NCBI GenBank assembly: GCA_017883135.1
Contig: JADGOE010000012.1
Location: 1-59,853, forward strand
Direction: 5' to 3'
DNA from: Acidimicrobiales bacterium
GTDB lineage: Bacteria; Actinomycetota; Acidimicrobiia; Acidimicrobiales; RAAP-2
DNA length: 59,853 nt
The notes beneath the pieces are model-generated. The model saw nothing but the letters and a program-made list of their open reading frames with translations. It was not told the origin of the DNA and ran no database searches. Position 1 is the first letter of the stretch; each line of letters starts with the position of its first letter. Positions 15,949 to 24,869 of the stretch are shown piece by piece. The position numbers were made by a program, and so were the translations under genes.

Positions 15949-17742
15949 ATGGCGAAGGACAGGGACGAGCTCTACGGGATCTCCATCCGTGGGACCGACC
16001 GACCGATGCCGTTCGTCGATCCCTACCGGACCAAGGGCGAGCTCAACGAGATCGAGCGGTGGAAGCTCGAGAAGCACCCCTTGGAGATCGTCGATGCCAT
16101 CATCGACGTCTACTCCAAGGAAGGCCCCGCCGGCATCGCAGCGGTGCCGGGCGAGGTGGAGCGGCTGAAGTGGGCCGGGATCTACCCCCAAAAGCAGGGG
16201 GGCGACGCCTTCATGATGCGGGTGAAGGTCCCCGGCGGGCTCCTCACCGCACCCCAGATCCGCGAGATCGGCGTGGTCGCCGATGCCTTCGGGGAGGGTC
16301 CCGACGGGACCGAGAGCCGGATCTTCGGGTCGCGCTACGCCGACCTGACCACCCGCCAGACCGTGCAGATCCACTGGCTGCGCATCGAGGACATCCCCCG
16401 CATCTGGCGGCGGTTCGCGGCGGTCGGGCTGACTACCCTGCAGGCCTGCGGGGACTCTGCCCGCAACGTGCTGTGCTGCCCGGTGTCCGGCGTCGACGCC
16501 GGCGAGGCCTTCGACGCCCTGCCCATCGCCAGGGCCGTCTCTGAGTTCTTCACCGGCAACCGCGAGTACGCGAACCTGCCCCGGAAGTTCAAGATCTCGG
16601 TGACCGGGTGCGTGGAGGACTGCGCCCAGGCGGATATCAACGACATCGGCTTGTGGCCCGCCCGTGCCGACGACGGCGAGCTGGGCTTCAACTTGCTGGT
16701 CGGCGGCGGGCTCTCCGACGGCGAGCGGATGGCCTCGGACATCGACGTGTTCGTGCGCCAGAGCCAGGCCGTTGAGGTCACCCGGGCCGTCGCCCAGCTC
16801 TTCGGTGAGCTCGGCAACCGCGAGAACCGCGGTCTTGCCCGCATGCGCTACCTGGTCCAGGAGCTTGGCCCCGAACGGTTCCGCGAGGAGCTGGCCGCCC
16901 GGGCGCACTTCGATCTCCACCCCGCCTGCGAGCAGCTGACCCGCCGGTACCGGGGCGACCATGTCGGCGTGCACCCCCAGAAGGAGGACGGGCTGTTCTA
17001 CGTGGGCTGCTCGGTTCCGGTCGGCCGGATGAACGGGCTCGAGCTGGTGGAGGCGGCCCGCCTGGCCGAAACCTACGGGGACGGCACGGTGCGTCTCGGC
17101 ACCGATCAGAACATCACGTTCACCGGTGTGTCGGGGGACCGAGTCGACTCCATGGTCTCCGAGGATCTGCTGGTGAAGTACTCGCCCTCCCCGGGTCCGT
17201 TCACCCGCGGGGTCGTGGCCTGCACCGGGTCCGAGTTCTGCCGGTACGCCATCGTGGAGACCAAGGAGCGGGCGGTGAAGTGGGCTCGGTTCCTCGACGA
17301 GCAGTTGGCCGGCGAGCCGGTGGGCGCGGCTCCGGGCCCCGGTGGGCACTCGGGCCCCGGCGACGATGTCGGGATCATCCGAATGCACTTCTCGGGCTGC
17401 TCGGCCAGCTGCGCCCAGCCCCAGATCGCCGATATCGGCTTCCGGGGCGAGGTGGCCCATGTGGGGCACCACCTGGCGGAGGCGGTCGACATCGGCATGG
17501 GCGGGTCGCTCGGCATCGACGCCGGCTTCATCGACTGGATCGAGCGCGCACGACCGGTCAACGACGTGCCCGACGCCCTGTTGCGGGTGGTCCGCCGCTA
17601 TCAGGCGGAGCGACGTGAGGGGGAGCCGTTCTACAGCTGGGCACGGCGGGTGCCCAACGATGACCTGCGCCGCACCCTGGCCGAGGAGGGAACCGGCACG
17701 CCGGTCGCGCTGACGTCGAAGCCGAGGGAGCGGGTCGGATGA
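15949..17742 (+). CDS. Siroheme [4Fe-4S] sulfite reductase (NirA/SirA family)
   Basis: This catalytic enzyme of 597 residues carries out the six-electron reduction of sulfite to sulfide (the family also contains nitrite reductases). Two pseudo-symmetric ferredoxin-like halves are visible, with QTVQIHWLRIEDIP and GDSARNVLCCPVSG in the first. The coupled siroheme/iron-sulfur motif is CTGSEFC near residue 425 and CSASC near residue 484, followed by AQPQIADIGFRG. Its place between cysH and an FrhB-like gene, opposite siroheme synthase, argues for sulfite over nitrite. Such reductases normally take electrons from ferredoxin; here the coupled downstream gene suggests another donor. A Gly/Pro-rich insert lies near residue 465. 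Confidence 0.92.
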   Translation: MAKDRDELYGISIRGTDRPMPFVDPYRTKGELNEIERWKLEKHPLEIVDAIIDVYSKEGPAGIAAVPGEVERLKWAGIYPQKQGGDAFMMRVKVPGGLLTAPQIREIGVVADAFGEGPDGTESRIFGSRYADLTTRQTVQIHWLRIEDIPRIWRRFAAVGLTTLQACGDSARNVLCCPVSGVDAGEAFDALPIARAVSEFFTGNREYANLPRKFKISVTGCVEDCAQADINDIGLWPARADDGELGFNLLVGGGLSDGERMASDIDVFVRQSQAVEVTRAVAQLFGELGNRENRGLARMRYLVQELGPERFREELAARAHFDLHPACEQLTRRYRGDHVGVHPQKEDGLFYVGCSVPVGRMNGLELVEAARLAETYGDGTVRLGTDQNITFTGVSGDRVDSMVSEDLLVKYSPSPGPFTRGVVACTGSEFCRYAIVETKERAVKWARFLDEQLAGEPVGAAPGPGGHSGPGDDVGIIRMHFSGCSASCAQPQIADIGFRGEVAHVGHHLAEAVDIGMGGSLGIDAGFIDWIERARPVNDVPDALLRVVRRYQAERREGEPFYSWARRVPNDDLRRTLAEEGTGTPVALTSKPRERVG

Positions 17743-19019
17743 AGGCCTACCGGCTACGACGGGAGCTCAACGGCATCGAGGAGCCGCCGGGCAAGACCTG
17801 GTTCTGGGAGCTGCAGGCCGGGGTCATCGACGCCGACCGGTGCATCCGGTGCGGGACCTGCATCGCTGCCTGTCCGTCCAACTCGATCGGCATCGGAGAG
17901 GACACCGACCTGCCCGAGCTGGTCAAGATGTGCACCGGCTGCTCGCTGTGCTGGGACTTCTGTCCCCGAGGCGGGTTGCGCTACGAGGCCCTGTGGCCAC
18001 CGTCCACCGTAGGGGGCGAGACCGCCGAAGGTGGACCGAGCGTGGAGGGGGCCGTCGTGCGGTCCGACGCCTCGGACAGCTACTGGAAGATCACCGGCGG
18101 CCCCCCAGGCGACGGCCTGGGCGCGGTGATGGACTCGTACGCCGTCCGGGCGGGATCGCGTCCCGGGTGCGCGCAGGACGGCGGGGTGGTGACCGCGCTG
18201 CTGATCGCGGCCTTGGCCGGGGGCGAGATCGACGGTGCCTTGGTGACCAGGCCGAGCGAGGTTCCCGACGAGCCGTGGAAGGGTGTGGCCCACCTTGCCA
18301 CCACCGCCGAGGAGATCACCGACGCGGCCGGCAGCTACTACAACCAGACCATGGCCCTGGCCGAGTTGGACCTGTCCGGGTATGACCTGCCGGACAAGCC
18401 ACGGATCGCCGTGGTGGGCACACCCTGCGAGATCCAGGGCATCCGGGCGATGCAGTCCAGGCGTTGGCCGACCGGTGCCCACCGGATCGACTCGGTGGTG
18501 CTGACCATCGCCCTGCTCTGCACCAAGAGCTTCGACTACAAGGGCCTGATGCTCCAACTCCTGGCGGAGGACCGGTCGATCGACATCGCGCGGGTGAGCA
18601 AGGTCGATGTCATCCGGGGTCGGATGATCGTCGAGTACCGCGATGGCGAGGTGGCGGTCGACGAGGCCATCAAGAACTTCCACGGCGCCGCCCTCAAGGG
18701 CTGCGACGAGTGTGCGGACTTCCTCGGAAGGAGCGCAGACCTGTCGGTGGGGAGCGTGGGCTCCATGGACGGGTGGAGCAGTGTGCTGGTGCGTTCCGAG
18801 CGGGGCCGCCGGGCCCTCGACAACGCACGGGGCAGGCTCGACCTCCGTGAGCTCGACGACCCCGAGGCACTGGTCAGGTTGGACACGTTCGACAAGCGGA
18901 TCGCGTTGGACAGCCTGCACCGTGCGTTCGATCCGGATGCGCCTTTGTTCATCGAGTACGCCGAGCACCTGGCGGGCTACGAGGGCACCGACCGCGCCCC
19001 GGTGGTGCCCGACCGTTGA
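17739..19019 (+). CDS. FrhB/FpoF-like iron-sulfur F420 oxidoreductase subunit
   Basis: It has 426 residues: an N-terminal double [4Fe-4S] ferredoxin domain (CIRCGTCIAACP near 36-47 and CTGCSLCWDFCP near 66-77), then the FrhB N-terminal domain (GCAQDGGVVTALLIAALAGG) and FrhB C-terminal domain (VVGTPCEIQGIRAMQ, LLCTKSFDYKGL, KGCDECADFLGRSADLSVGS). The order equals that of FpoF and of the N-terminal half of archaeal F420-dependent sulfite reductase, where this module oxidises F420H2 with a flavin. Its ATG overlaps the sulfite reductase stop by 4 nt, so the two are probably translated together and may form a complex. Family assignment is firm; F420 use and electron transfer to the reductase are inference. 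Confidence 0.88.
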   Translation: MKAYRLRRELNGIEEPPGKTWFWELQAGVIDADRCIRCGTCIAACPSNSIGIGEDTDLPELVKMCTGCSLCWDFCPRGGLRYEALWPPSTVGGETAEGGPSVEGAVVRSDASDSYWKITGGPPGDGLGAVMDSYAVRAGSRPGCAQDGGVVTALLIAALAGGEIDGALVTRPSEVPDEPWKGVAHLATTAEEITDAAGSYYNQTMALAELDLSGYDLPDKPRIAVVGTPCEIQGIRAMQSRRWPTGAHRIDSVVLTIALLCTKSFDYKGLMLQLLAEDRSIDIARVSKVDVIRGRMIVEYRDGEVAVDEAIKNFHGAALKGCDECADFLGRSADLSVGSVGSMDGWSSVLVRSERGRRALDNARGRLDLRELDDPEALVRLDTFDKRIALDSLHRAFDPDAPLFIEYAEHLAGYEGTDRAPVVPDR

Positions 19020-19082
19020 CCCCGGGCACCGTTGGCCCCGGGCACGGGACGAGGGACCCCGACATGGGACGAACGATGTGGA

Positions 19083-19088
19083 TAGGGT
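19083..19088 (+). promoter_or_regulatory. -10 hexamer TAGGGT
   Basis: TAGGGT ends 7 nt before the ATG at 19096. It suggests a new, leaderless transcription unit after the sulfur operon. Confidence 0.5.
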
Positions 19089-19095
19089 GGATTCC

Positions 19096-19425
19096 ATGAC
19101 AGTCTTCGAGGTGGCCGGCGGGCCCCGATTGGAGCTCCCCGAAGAGCCGTTGGACATCAAGGCCGGGCTCCGCGGTGCGCTGTTCGACGGGCGGAACCTG
19201 CAGAACGGATCCAGCGACGACCTCTGCATCGGCCTGTGGTTGTGGGGGCGGTGGCAGCCGGCACTCGAGCCCAGCGGGTTCAGCCGCGAGGAGTTCGTCG
19301 ATGTGGTGCTGGGTTACCAGCGCGAGCTGTGGCTGTGGTTGGGCGGCGACCGGCAGTGGTCCCAGTTCGTCACCGGCCTGGCCGGAAGGGTGGTCCGGCG
19401 AATTCCGCTCGCCGCCGGTTCATGA
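19096..19425 (+). CDS. Conserved-looking hypothetical protein, 109 aa
   Basis: A soluble protein that I do not recognise. It begins MTVFEVAGGPRLELPEEPLD and has a Trp-rich middle (LCIGLWLWGRWQPALEPSGF, LWLWLGGDRQWSQF). It has no signal peptide, membrane segment or cysteine cluster. Codon use matches its neighbours, and the start is supported by a TAGGGT hexamer 7 nt upstream of the ATG. It lies 76 bp after the FrhB-like gene and 63 bp before a CMD-family gene on the same strand, so it could belong to either unit. The Trp content hints at ligand or protein binding, but no function can be assigned. Confidence 0.75.
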   Translation: MTVFEVAGGPRLELPEEPLDIKAGLRGALFDGRNLQNGSSDDLCIGLWLWGRWQPALEPSGFSREEFVDVVLGYQRELWLWLGGDRQWSQFVTGLAGRVVRRIPLAAGS

Positions 19426-19488
19426 GGGGCGCAGGCTTCCCAGCCCCCTCCAGGTCGGACATGCCGGATTCGAACGGGGGGGTGATCG

Positions 19489-20001
19489 ATGGCACGTGTC
19501 ACCGTCCCGGCTGACAAGGATCCGTTGATCTACGTCTGGACCGAGCTGGCCTCGCCGCTCACCGCTGCGGCAGGTGGGTACAGCAGCGCCGTCTACGAGA
19601 AGTCGACCCTCTCGCTGCGCGAGTTCGAGGCGGCCCGCATCACCATGGCCCGCATCAACCAGTGGGCCATCTGCATCGAGTGGCGCACCGCCCGCGACGT
19701 GCCAGGTCGCTCGGCCGACCCCGGGGAGATCCCCGAGTCCTTCTACGACGAGGTGGGCGTGCAACGGAACTGGGACGGACTCAGCCCGCGGGAGCAGCTG
19801 GCCGCCGAGTTCGCCGAGCGCTATGCCACCGACCATCTGGGCATGGACGACAGTTTCTGGGACCGGCTCCACCACCGGTTCACCGATGGCGAGCTGGTCG
19901 ACCTGGCGCTGTGCGTGGCGTCGTGGTTGGCACTTGGCAGGTTCAACCAGGTGTTCGACATCGACGGTGCGTGCCGGGTCCCCGCCGCGGCGCCGAACTG
20001 A
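19489..20001 (+). CDS. Carboxymuconolactone decarboxylase (CMD/AhpD)-family protein
   Basis: It has 170 residues and an all-helical CMD-like layout: the region FEAARITMARINQWAICIEWRTARDV corresponds to the family's central helix, and a C-terminal GELVDLALCVASWLALGRFNQVF follows. AhpD-type peroxidase activity needs a CxxC in the central helix; here only one cysteine (AICIEW) is present, so a disulfide-reductase role is unlikely. The downstream EthD-like gene is 18 bp away on the same strand and probably co-transcribed. Related CMD proteins occur next to oxidative-catabolism genes. The substrate is unknown. Confidence 0.75.
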   Translation: MARVTVPADKDPLIYVWTELASPLTAAAGGYSSAVYEKSTLSLREFEAARITMARINQWAICIEWRTARDVPGRSADPGEIPESFYDEVGVQRNWDGLSPREQLAAEFAERYATDHLGMDDSFWDRLHHRFTDGELVDLALCVASWLALGRFNQVFDIDGACRVPAAAPN

Positions 20002-20019
20002 ATCGCGGGGTTCGAACCG

Positions 20020-20754
20020 ATGGAGAAGGTGATCTACCTGGTGTGGGGTGACGGGGCCGCCGAATCGGGCGACGCGCTGCGCACCCGATTGCTGGAGGAG
20101 ACCGCCCCCCGGCTGGTGGGCACCGGCGCCCGGGGGTTGGGGATCAACGTCCACGACAGTGACGCCTCCCCGGCACCCTCTCCGGCTCCTGGGCCCGACG
20201 GCGAGGAGCCCCATGTGGCCCAGGTGTCGGTGTGGCTGGACAGCTATGAGCGACGGGGTGAGGCGGAGGTGGCCATCGCCGACCTCGACCTCCGGTACGC
20301 GGGCTACCTGGTGGTCGAGACCCTCTACGACGACTACGGGACCACACCGCACGCATCACCGAGGGACTGGGCGGACGGCACCCGGTCACCCGGCGTCTTG
20401 ACGGTGGCCCTGATCCACCGACCCGAGGGGCTCGGGTACCGCGAGTGGATCACCCGTTGGCACGGCACCCAGTCGCCGGTCTCGGCAGAGCTGCAGCCCC
20501 GCACCCGTTATGTGCGCAACGAGGTCGTGCGGTCGCTCACCGAGGACGCACCGGAGGTCGACGGGATCGTCGAAGAGGGGTGGCCGTCGACCGGGCACGT
20601 CGCCGACCCGATGCTCTTCTTCAACGCCACCTCCGCCGAGCAGCTCAACGCCAACGTGGGCCGGATGCTCACCAGCGTGGAGGCCTGCCTCGATCTGGCC
20701 CGCCTTCGCAGCGCCACCATGAGCGAGTACCTGATGACGCCGGTGGGGGGCTGA
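20020..20754 (+). CDS. EthD-like ferredoxin-fold (dimeric alpha/beta barrel) protein
   Basis: This soluble protein of 244 residues resembles the EthD family. It has an N-terminal strand (MEKVIYLVWGDG) and a second half with the typical GVLTVALIHRPEGLGYREWITRWHGTQSPVSAELQPRTRYVRNEV pattern, given here as consecutive motifs, with a His in WHGTQSP where EthD proteins place a conserved His. A Pro/Ala-rich linker near residue 50 separates the two parts. EthD-like proteins accompany P450 or dehydrogenase systems, and some are lyases or isomerases. The upstream CMD-family gene is 18 bp away, so the two likely act in one pathway. The assignment is by pattern only. Confidence 0.6.
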   Translation: MEKVIYLVWGDGAAESGDALRTRLLEETAPRLVGTGARGLGINVHDSDASPAPSPAPGPDGEEPHVAQVSVWLDSYERRGEAEVAIADLDLRYAGYLVVETLYDDYGTTPHASPRDWADGTRSPGVLTVALIHRPEGLGYREWITRWHGTQSPVSAELQPRTRYVRNEVVRSLTEDAPEVDGIVEEGWPSTGHVADPMLFFNATSAEQLNANVGRMLTSVEACLDLARLRSATMSEYLMTPVGG

Positions 20755-20887
20755 CACAAGGCGGTCCGTCGGTGGGACACGGTGTGGGCTGCCACCGCTG
20801 GGGTGTCCCGTGCCACCCGGGGATCACCTACGCTCTTCCGTTGGCCCACCGCTGGCCCGGGCCGCAGCGACATCGGAGGAAGCACCC

Positions 20888-21976
20888 GTGGGACTGTCCA
20901 TCGGCATCGTCGGTCTCCCCAACGTGGGGAAGTCCACCCTGTTCAACGCCCTGACCCGCAACGAGGTGCTGGCGGCCAACTATCCGTTCGCCACCATCGA
21001 GCCCAATGTGGGGGTGGTGGCCGTTCCCGATGCCCGCCTCGACCGGCTCGCCGAGCTGTTCGAGAGCAAGGAGATCGTGCCGGCCCTGGTCACCTTCGTG
21101 GACATCGCCGGAATCGTCAGGGGAGCATCGGAGGGTGAGGGCCTGGGCAACAAGTTTCTGGCCGCCATTCGCGAGAGCGATGCCATCTGCCAGGTGGTGC
21201 GGGTGTTCACCGACCCCGACGTGATCCACGTCCAAGGGAGGATCGCCCCCGGCGACGACATCGAGACCATCAACACCGAGCTCATCCTGGCCGACCTCCA
21301 GACCGTGGAGAACCGACTGGTGAAGCTGGCCAAGGAGTCGCGCAAGCAACCCGACCTGCTGCCGGCCCTGCGTGAAGCGGAGCGGGCACTGGCCATCCTC
21401 GACAGCGGGCGGACCATCGCGGCGGCGGCGACGGCAGGCGAGGTCGACCTGGGCCTGCTCGCCGACCTCCACCTGCTGAGCGCCAAGCCCTTCGTCTACG
21501 TGTTCAACGTCGACGAGAGCGCGCTCGGCGACGATGCGGTGAGGGCGGATCTCGGGGCCCTGGTGGCGCCGGCGAAGGCGGTGGTGGTGTGCGCGCAGAT
21601 CGAGGCCGAGGTGGCCGCACTCGATCCCAAGGACGCCGCCGAGCTGCTGGCCGGCTACGGCCAAGACGAGTCCGGGCTGGTCCAGCTGGTGCACGTGGGC
21701 TTCGCGACGTTGGGACTGCAGACCTTCCTCACCGCCGGCCCGAAGGAGTCCCGGGCGTGGACCATCCACATCGGGGACACCGCGCCCCAGGCGGCGGGGA
21801 CCATCCACACCGACTTCGAGCGCGGCTTCATCAAAGCGGAGATCGTCGGCTACGACGACCTGATCGAGGCCGGCTCGCTCGGCGCGGTCCGTGCGGCGGG
21901 CAAAGCCCGGGTGGAAGGCAAGGAGTACGTGATGCAGGACGGTGACGTGGTCGAATTCCGCTTCAACGTGCAGTAG
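20888..21976 (+). CDS. ychF: Ribosome-binding ATPase YchF (Obg family)
   Basis: A universally conserved P-loop ATPase of 362 residues associated with ribosomes and stress adaptation. [15 protein letters not shown] is the Walker A motif, and [21 protein letters not shown] is the switch region with the hydrophobic residue replacing Gln, typical of YchF. The nucleotide-specificity motif is NVDE ([13 protein letters not shown]) in place of NKxD, and the C-terminal TGS domain ends [16 protein letters not shown]. The GTG at 20888 has a strong GGAGGA site 7 nt upstream. It is a single gene with no close functional partner here. Confidence 0.96.
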   Translation: MGLSIGIVGLPNVGKSTLFNALTRNEVLAANYPFATIEPNVGVVAVPDARLDRLAELFESKEIVPALVTFVDIAGIVRGASEGEGLGNKFLAAIRESDAICQVVRVFTDPDVIHVQGRIAPGDDIETINTELILADLQTVENRLVKLAKESRKQPDLLPALREAERALAILDSGRTIAAAATAGEVDLGLLADLHLLSAKPFVYVFNVDESALGDDAVRADLGALVAPAKAVVVCAQIEAEVAALDPKDAAELLAGYGQDESGLVQLVHVGFATLGLQTFLTAGPKESRAWTIHIGDTAPQAAGTIHTDFERGFIKAEIVGYDDLIEAGSLGAVRAAGKARVEGKEYVMQDGDVVEFRFNVQ

Positions 21977-22076
21977 CCTCGCCACCATCTCGATGGCCGC
22001 GAGGCCGCACGAGTGTGCCGGTCAGTGCCCCGAGACCGCTTGGGTCCCGGACCACTTGCTCAGGAGACCACGTCCG

Positions 22077-23282
22077 ATGCTGGTTGTACGCATCCGCCAG
22101 ATCCCGACCCGGTGGATCGCCGCCGGCGCACTCCTCATCTGGGCGGTATCCGCCGCCGTCATGTTCCACTCCGGCTCGTCATGGCACCTCGACCTCCGGG
22201 TCTACCGGGACGCCGCTCACGCCCTCTACCACGGCGGATCGCCGTTCACCGAGGACTTCACCACCAACCGGCTTCCCTTCACCTACACCCCGTTCGCCCT
22301 CCTGGTGCTCAGTCCGCTGGCATTCGGGCCCCTCGGCCTGGTCGAAGGCCTCTGGTGGCTGATCAGCGCCGCCTCCTTGGTCGGAGCGACCTTCTTGATG
22401 GTCAGGTCCGCGATGCCGGTCGCCGCCGGGCGGGCGTGGGCGGTGGCCGGACTGCTCTGCGGAGCCGCGTCACTCGCCCTCGAGCCGGCACGTAGCAACT
22501 TCGACTACGGCCAGATCAACCTCCTCTTGATGGTGATGATCGTCGCCGACCTGACCCGGATGCGGGCCCCCTGGCGGGGCGTGCTGATCGGGTTGGCGGC
22601 CGCAGTCAAACTCACACCCCTGGTCTTCCTCTCCTACTTCCTCGTGGCCCGGGACTGGCGGTCGCTGTGGCGCAGCATCGGGACGTTCTTCGCCGCCACC
22701 GCGGTCAGCTGGGCAATCCTTCCGTCCGACTCCACCAGGTACTGGTTCCACCAGGTTGCGGACGCCGGGCGCACCGGGGCGTTGGGCGTGGTGAGCAATC
22801 AGTCGTGGAACGGCATGGTCCACCGCGCCCCTTTCCACGGCGGCCACCTCGGGACGGCGGTGTGGTTGGTCCTGTCGGTCGCCACCTTGGCCTGCGGGGT
22901 GGTCCTCACCCGGTGGTTGGTCGAGCGGGGCCGGACTGCAGACGCGGTGATGGTGCTGGCCCTGACCGAGCTGTTGGTGAGCCCGGTGTCGTGGACCCAC
23001 CACTGGTCGTGGCTGGTGATGGCGCCCGTCGTGGCCACCGCTCTGTGGGCCACCCGCCGGACGGTGGCGGTCGCCCTGGTGGCGCTGCTCGGCCTGGCAG
23101 TCGCCGCGCCGTACCTGTGGCTCCGTGTCGTCCCGCTGAGCTACTTGGCGAGCAACGCACTGGTGCTCGGCGGGGCGGTGGTCCTCGTGATCTGGCTGGT
23201 GGCCGAAGCCCGCGACCGATCTCGGGGCGTTCCGGGTCGGGCCGACTCAGGCGTACCGGTGGAGGCGCCACTTCCGGGCTGA
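22077..23282 (+). CDS. GT87 (DUF2029) polyprenol-dependent membrane mannosyltransferase
   Basis: An integral membrane GT-C enzyme of 401 residues with about ten helices. The extracytoplasmic loop after the first helix contains the family's acidic motif (WHLDLRVYRDAAHALYHGGS) followed by NRLPFTYTPFALLVLSP. Relatives such as PimE add alpha-1,2-mannose to phosphatidylinositol mannosides from polyprenyl-phosphomannose; the acceptor here is unknown. ATG 22077 has a CAGGAG site about 10 nt upstream. It is the first of four consecutive GT-C genes on the plus strand, and a similar gene lies beyond the island on the minus strand. Confidence 0.85.
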   Translation: MLVVRIRQIPTRWIAAGALLIWAVSAAVMFHSGSSWHLDLRVYRDAAHALYHGGSPFTEDFTTNRLPFTYTPFALLVLSPLAFGPLGLVEGLWWLISAASLVGATFLMVRSAMPVAAGRAWAVAGLLCGAASLALEPARSNFDYGQINLLLMVMIVADLTRMRAPWRGVLIGLAAAVKLTPLVFLSYFLVARDWRSLWRSIGTFFAATAVSWAILPSDSTRYWFHQVADAGRTGALGVVSNQSWNGMVHRAPFHGGHLGTAVWLVLSVATLACGVVLTRWLVERGRTADAVMVLALTELLVSPVSWTHHWSWLVMAPVVATALWATRRTVAVALVALLGLAVAAPYLWLRVVPLSYLASNALVLGGAVVLVIWLVAEARDRSRGVPGRADSGVPVEAPLPG

Positions 23283-23411
23283 GCCTCGTCCATCCTGGAG
23301 CGACGAGTCCGGGGACATGTGATCGAATGGCTGGGGCTCCGCGGGATAACGTCTCCAGCGACATCGTTCCTCGGAACCCGTCGTGGGGTGGGGTCGAGAA
23401 GAAGGAGCAAC

Positions 23412-24869
23412 GTGGGAGCGCCCACCGCCGTGCACGGATCTCGTCTGCACCAGCTGATCCGGTCGATGAACCTCTGGATCGCGGTGGGTACCTGCGGCTC
23501 GATCGGCCTGGCGGTGCTCGGCACCAGGTTGGGCGCGATCCCACGGCCGGGCGACGACCGTTGGTGGTTCCATCTGCCCGGGGGAGTCTCCACGCCGGCG
23601 AGTCTGGGGTTCTACGCCTCGGTGGCGCTCCTCGTCGCCGGTTGGGTCGGCGTGGGCTACCACGCACGAGCCGGCCGCCTGAGCGTCTCGCGGTCGTGGG
23701 TGATCCTGGTGTTGTGGGGACTGCCGCTGTTGGTGGGGCCACCCGTCTTCAGCCGGGACATCTACAGCTACATCGGCCAGGGCCTGTTGGCCCACCACGG
23801 TCTCGACCCGTACTCGGTGCCACCGTCCGCGCTCGGGAACGGCCCGCTGCTCGCCTCCATCGCCAGTGTCTGGCGCGACACCGCATCTCCGTACGGCCCG
23901 CTGTTCGTGACGGTGAGCCGGGCGGCGGCAAGTGTCTCCGGAGGGTCACTGGTGGTGCAGGTCCTGGTGTTCCGGCTGGTGGAGCTGGTCGGTGTGGTGA
24001 TGATCATGGTGTCGCTGCCGCGGCTCTCCCGTCGCCTGGGCAACGACCCGGGCCTCGCCCTGTGGCTCGGCGCCCTGAGCCCACTGGCCCTGTTCAGCTT
24101 CATCGCGTCCGGGCACAACGATGCGCTGATGGTCGGGCTGCTGCTGGCCGGCGTCACGTTGGCGATGGAGGGGCGGTTGGCCATCGGGGTGGCGCTGTGC
24201 GCGTTGGCGGCCACGATCAAGCTCCCGGCCGCGGCGGCCATCGTGTTCCTCGCCGTCGACCAGTTCCGAGCCGCTCGAGGCAACGGGCGTTGGCGCGTCG
24301 TACTCGAGGCGATCGTGCTCCCCGCTCTGGTCATCGTCGGGGTGACGGTCGCCGCCGGGCTGGGTTGGACCTGGCTCGGGCCCACCGCGCTCCATGTCCC
24401 GACCGAGCTGCGGGTGCTATCGACCCCTGCGGTGTCCTTGGGTGCCTTCTTCCACGCGATCCTCCACGCGGTGGGGATCCCTGTCGCCCTGAGCGCCACG
24501 GTGACGGGGACCCAGCTGGTCTGTGGCCTGCTGGCAGTGGCCGGGGCGGTGTGGCTGGTGTGCAACGCGCACCGGCTCGACGTCGTGAGGGTGATGGGGC
24601 TGGCCCTGATGCTCATCGTCGTTGGCAGCCCCACCGTGTGGCCCTGGTATCTCATGTGGGGACTGGCCCTACTGGCCGCCACCGATGCCCAGCGGTCGAA
24701 GGCGTTGGCCGCGGTGGCCGGCCTGGCCATGCTGGTGGCGGGCCCGGGCGGGGCACCGATGTTGAGCGGAGTCGCCTACTTCGTCGTCGCCCCCCTGGTG
24801 CTGGCCGGCTGCGTCTGGCTCGTCTGGGACCGACACTGGCGAACGGTGGTCATGGGCCATGCAGCCTGA
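23412..24869 (+). CDS. MptA/MptB-like polyprenol-phosphomannose alpha-1,6-mannosyltransferase
   Basis: A 485-residue membrane protein with about 12 helices. The signature VFSRDIYSYIGQGLLAHHGL followed by DPYSVPPSALG matches the MptA/MptB family that builds the alpha-1,6-mannan backbone of lipomannan and lipoarabinomannan in actinobacteria; the SRD carries the catalytic acidic residue. GTG 23412 was chosen because an AAGGAG site precedes it by 4 nt; the frame is open 93 bp further. It overlaps the start of the next glycosyltransferase by 11 bp, so the two are translationally linked. The mannose donor and acceptor are inferred from the family. Confidence 0.8.
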   Translation: MGAPTAVHGSRLHQLIRSMNLWIAVGTCGSIGLAVLGTRLGAIPRPGDDRWWFHLPGGVSTPASLGFYASVALLVAGWVGVGYHARAGRLSVSRSWVILVLWGLPLLVGPPVFSRDIYSYIGQGLLAHHGLDPYSVPPSALGNGPLLASIASVWRDTASPYGPLFVTVSRAAASVSGGSLVVQVLVFRLVELVGVVMIMVSLPRLSRRLGNDPGLALWLGALSPLALFSFIASGHNDALMVGLLLAGVTLAMEGRLAIGVALCALAATIKLPAAAAIVFLAVDQFRAARGNGRWRVVLEAIVLPALVIVGVTVAAGLGWTWLGPTALHVPTELRVLSTPAVSLGAFFHAILHAVGIPVALSATVTGTQLVCGLLAVAGAVWLVCNAHRLDVVRVMGLALMLIVVGSPTVWPWYLMWGLALLAATDAQRSKALAAVAGLAMLVAGPGGAPMLSGVAYFVVAPLVLAGCVWLVWDRHWRTVVMGHAA

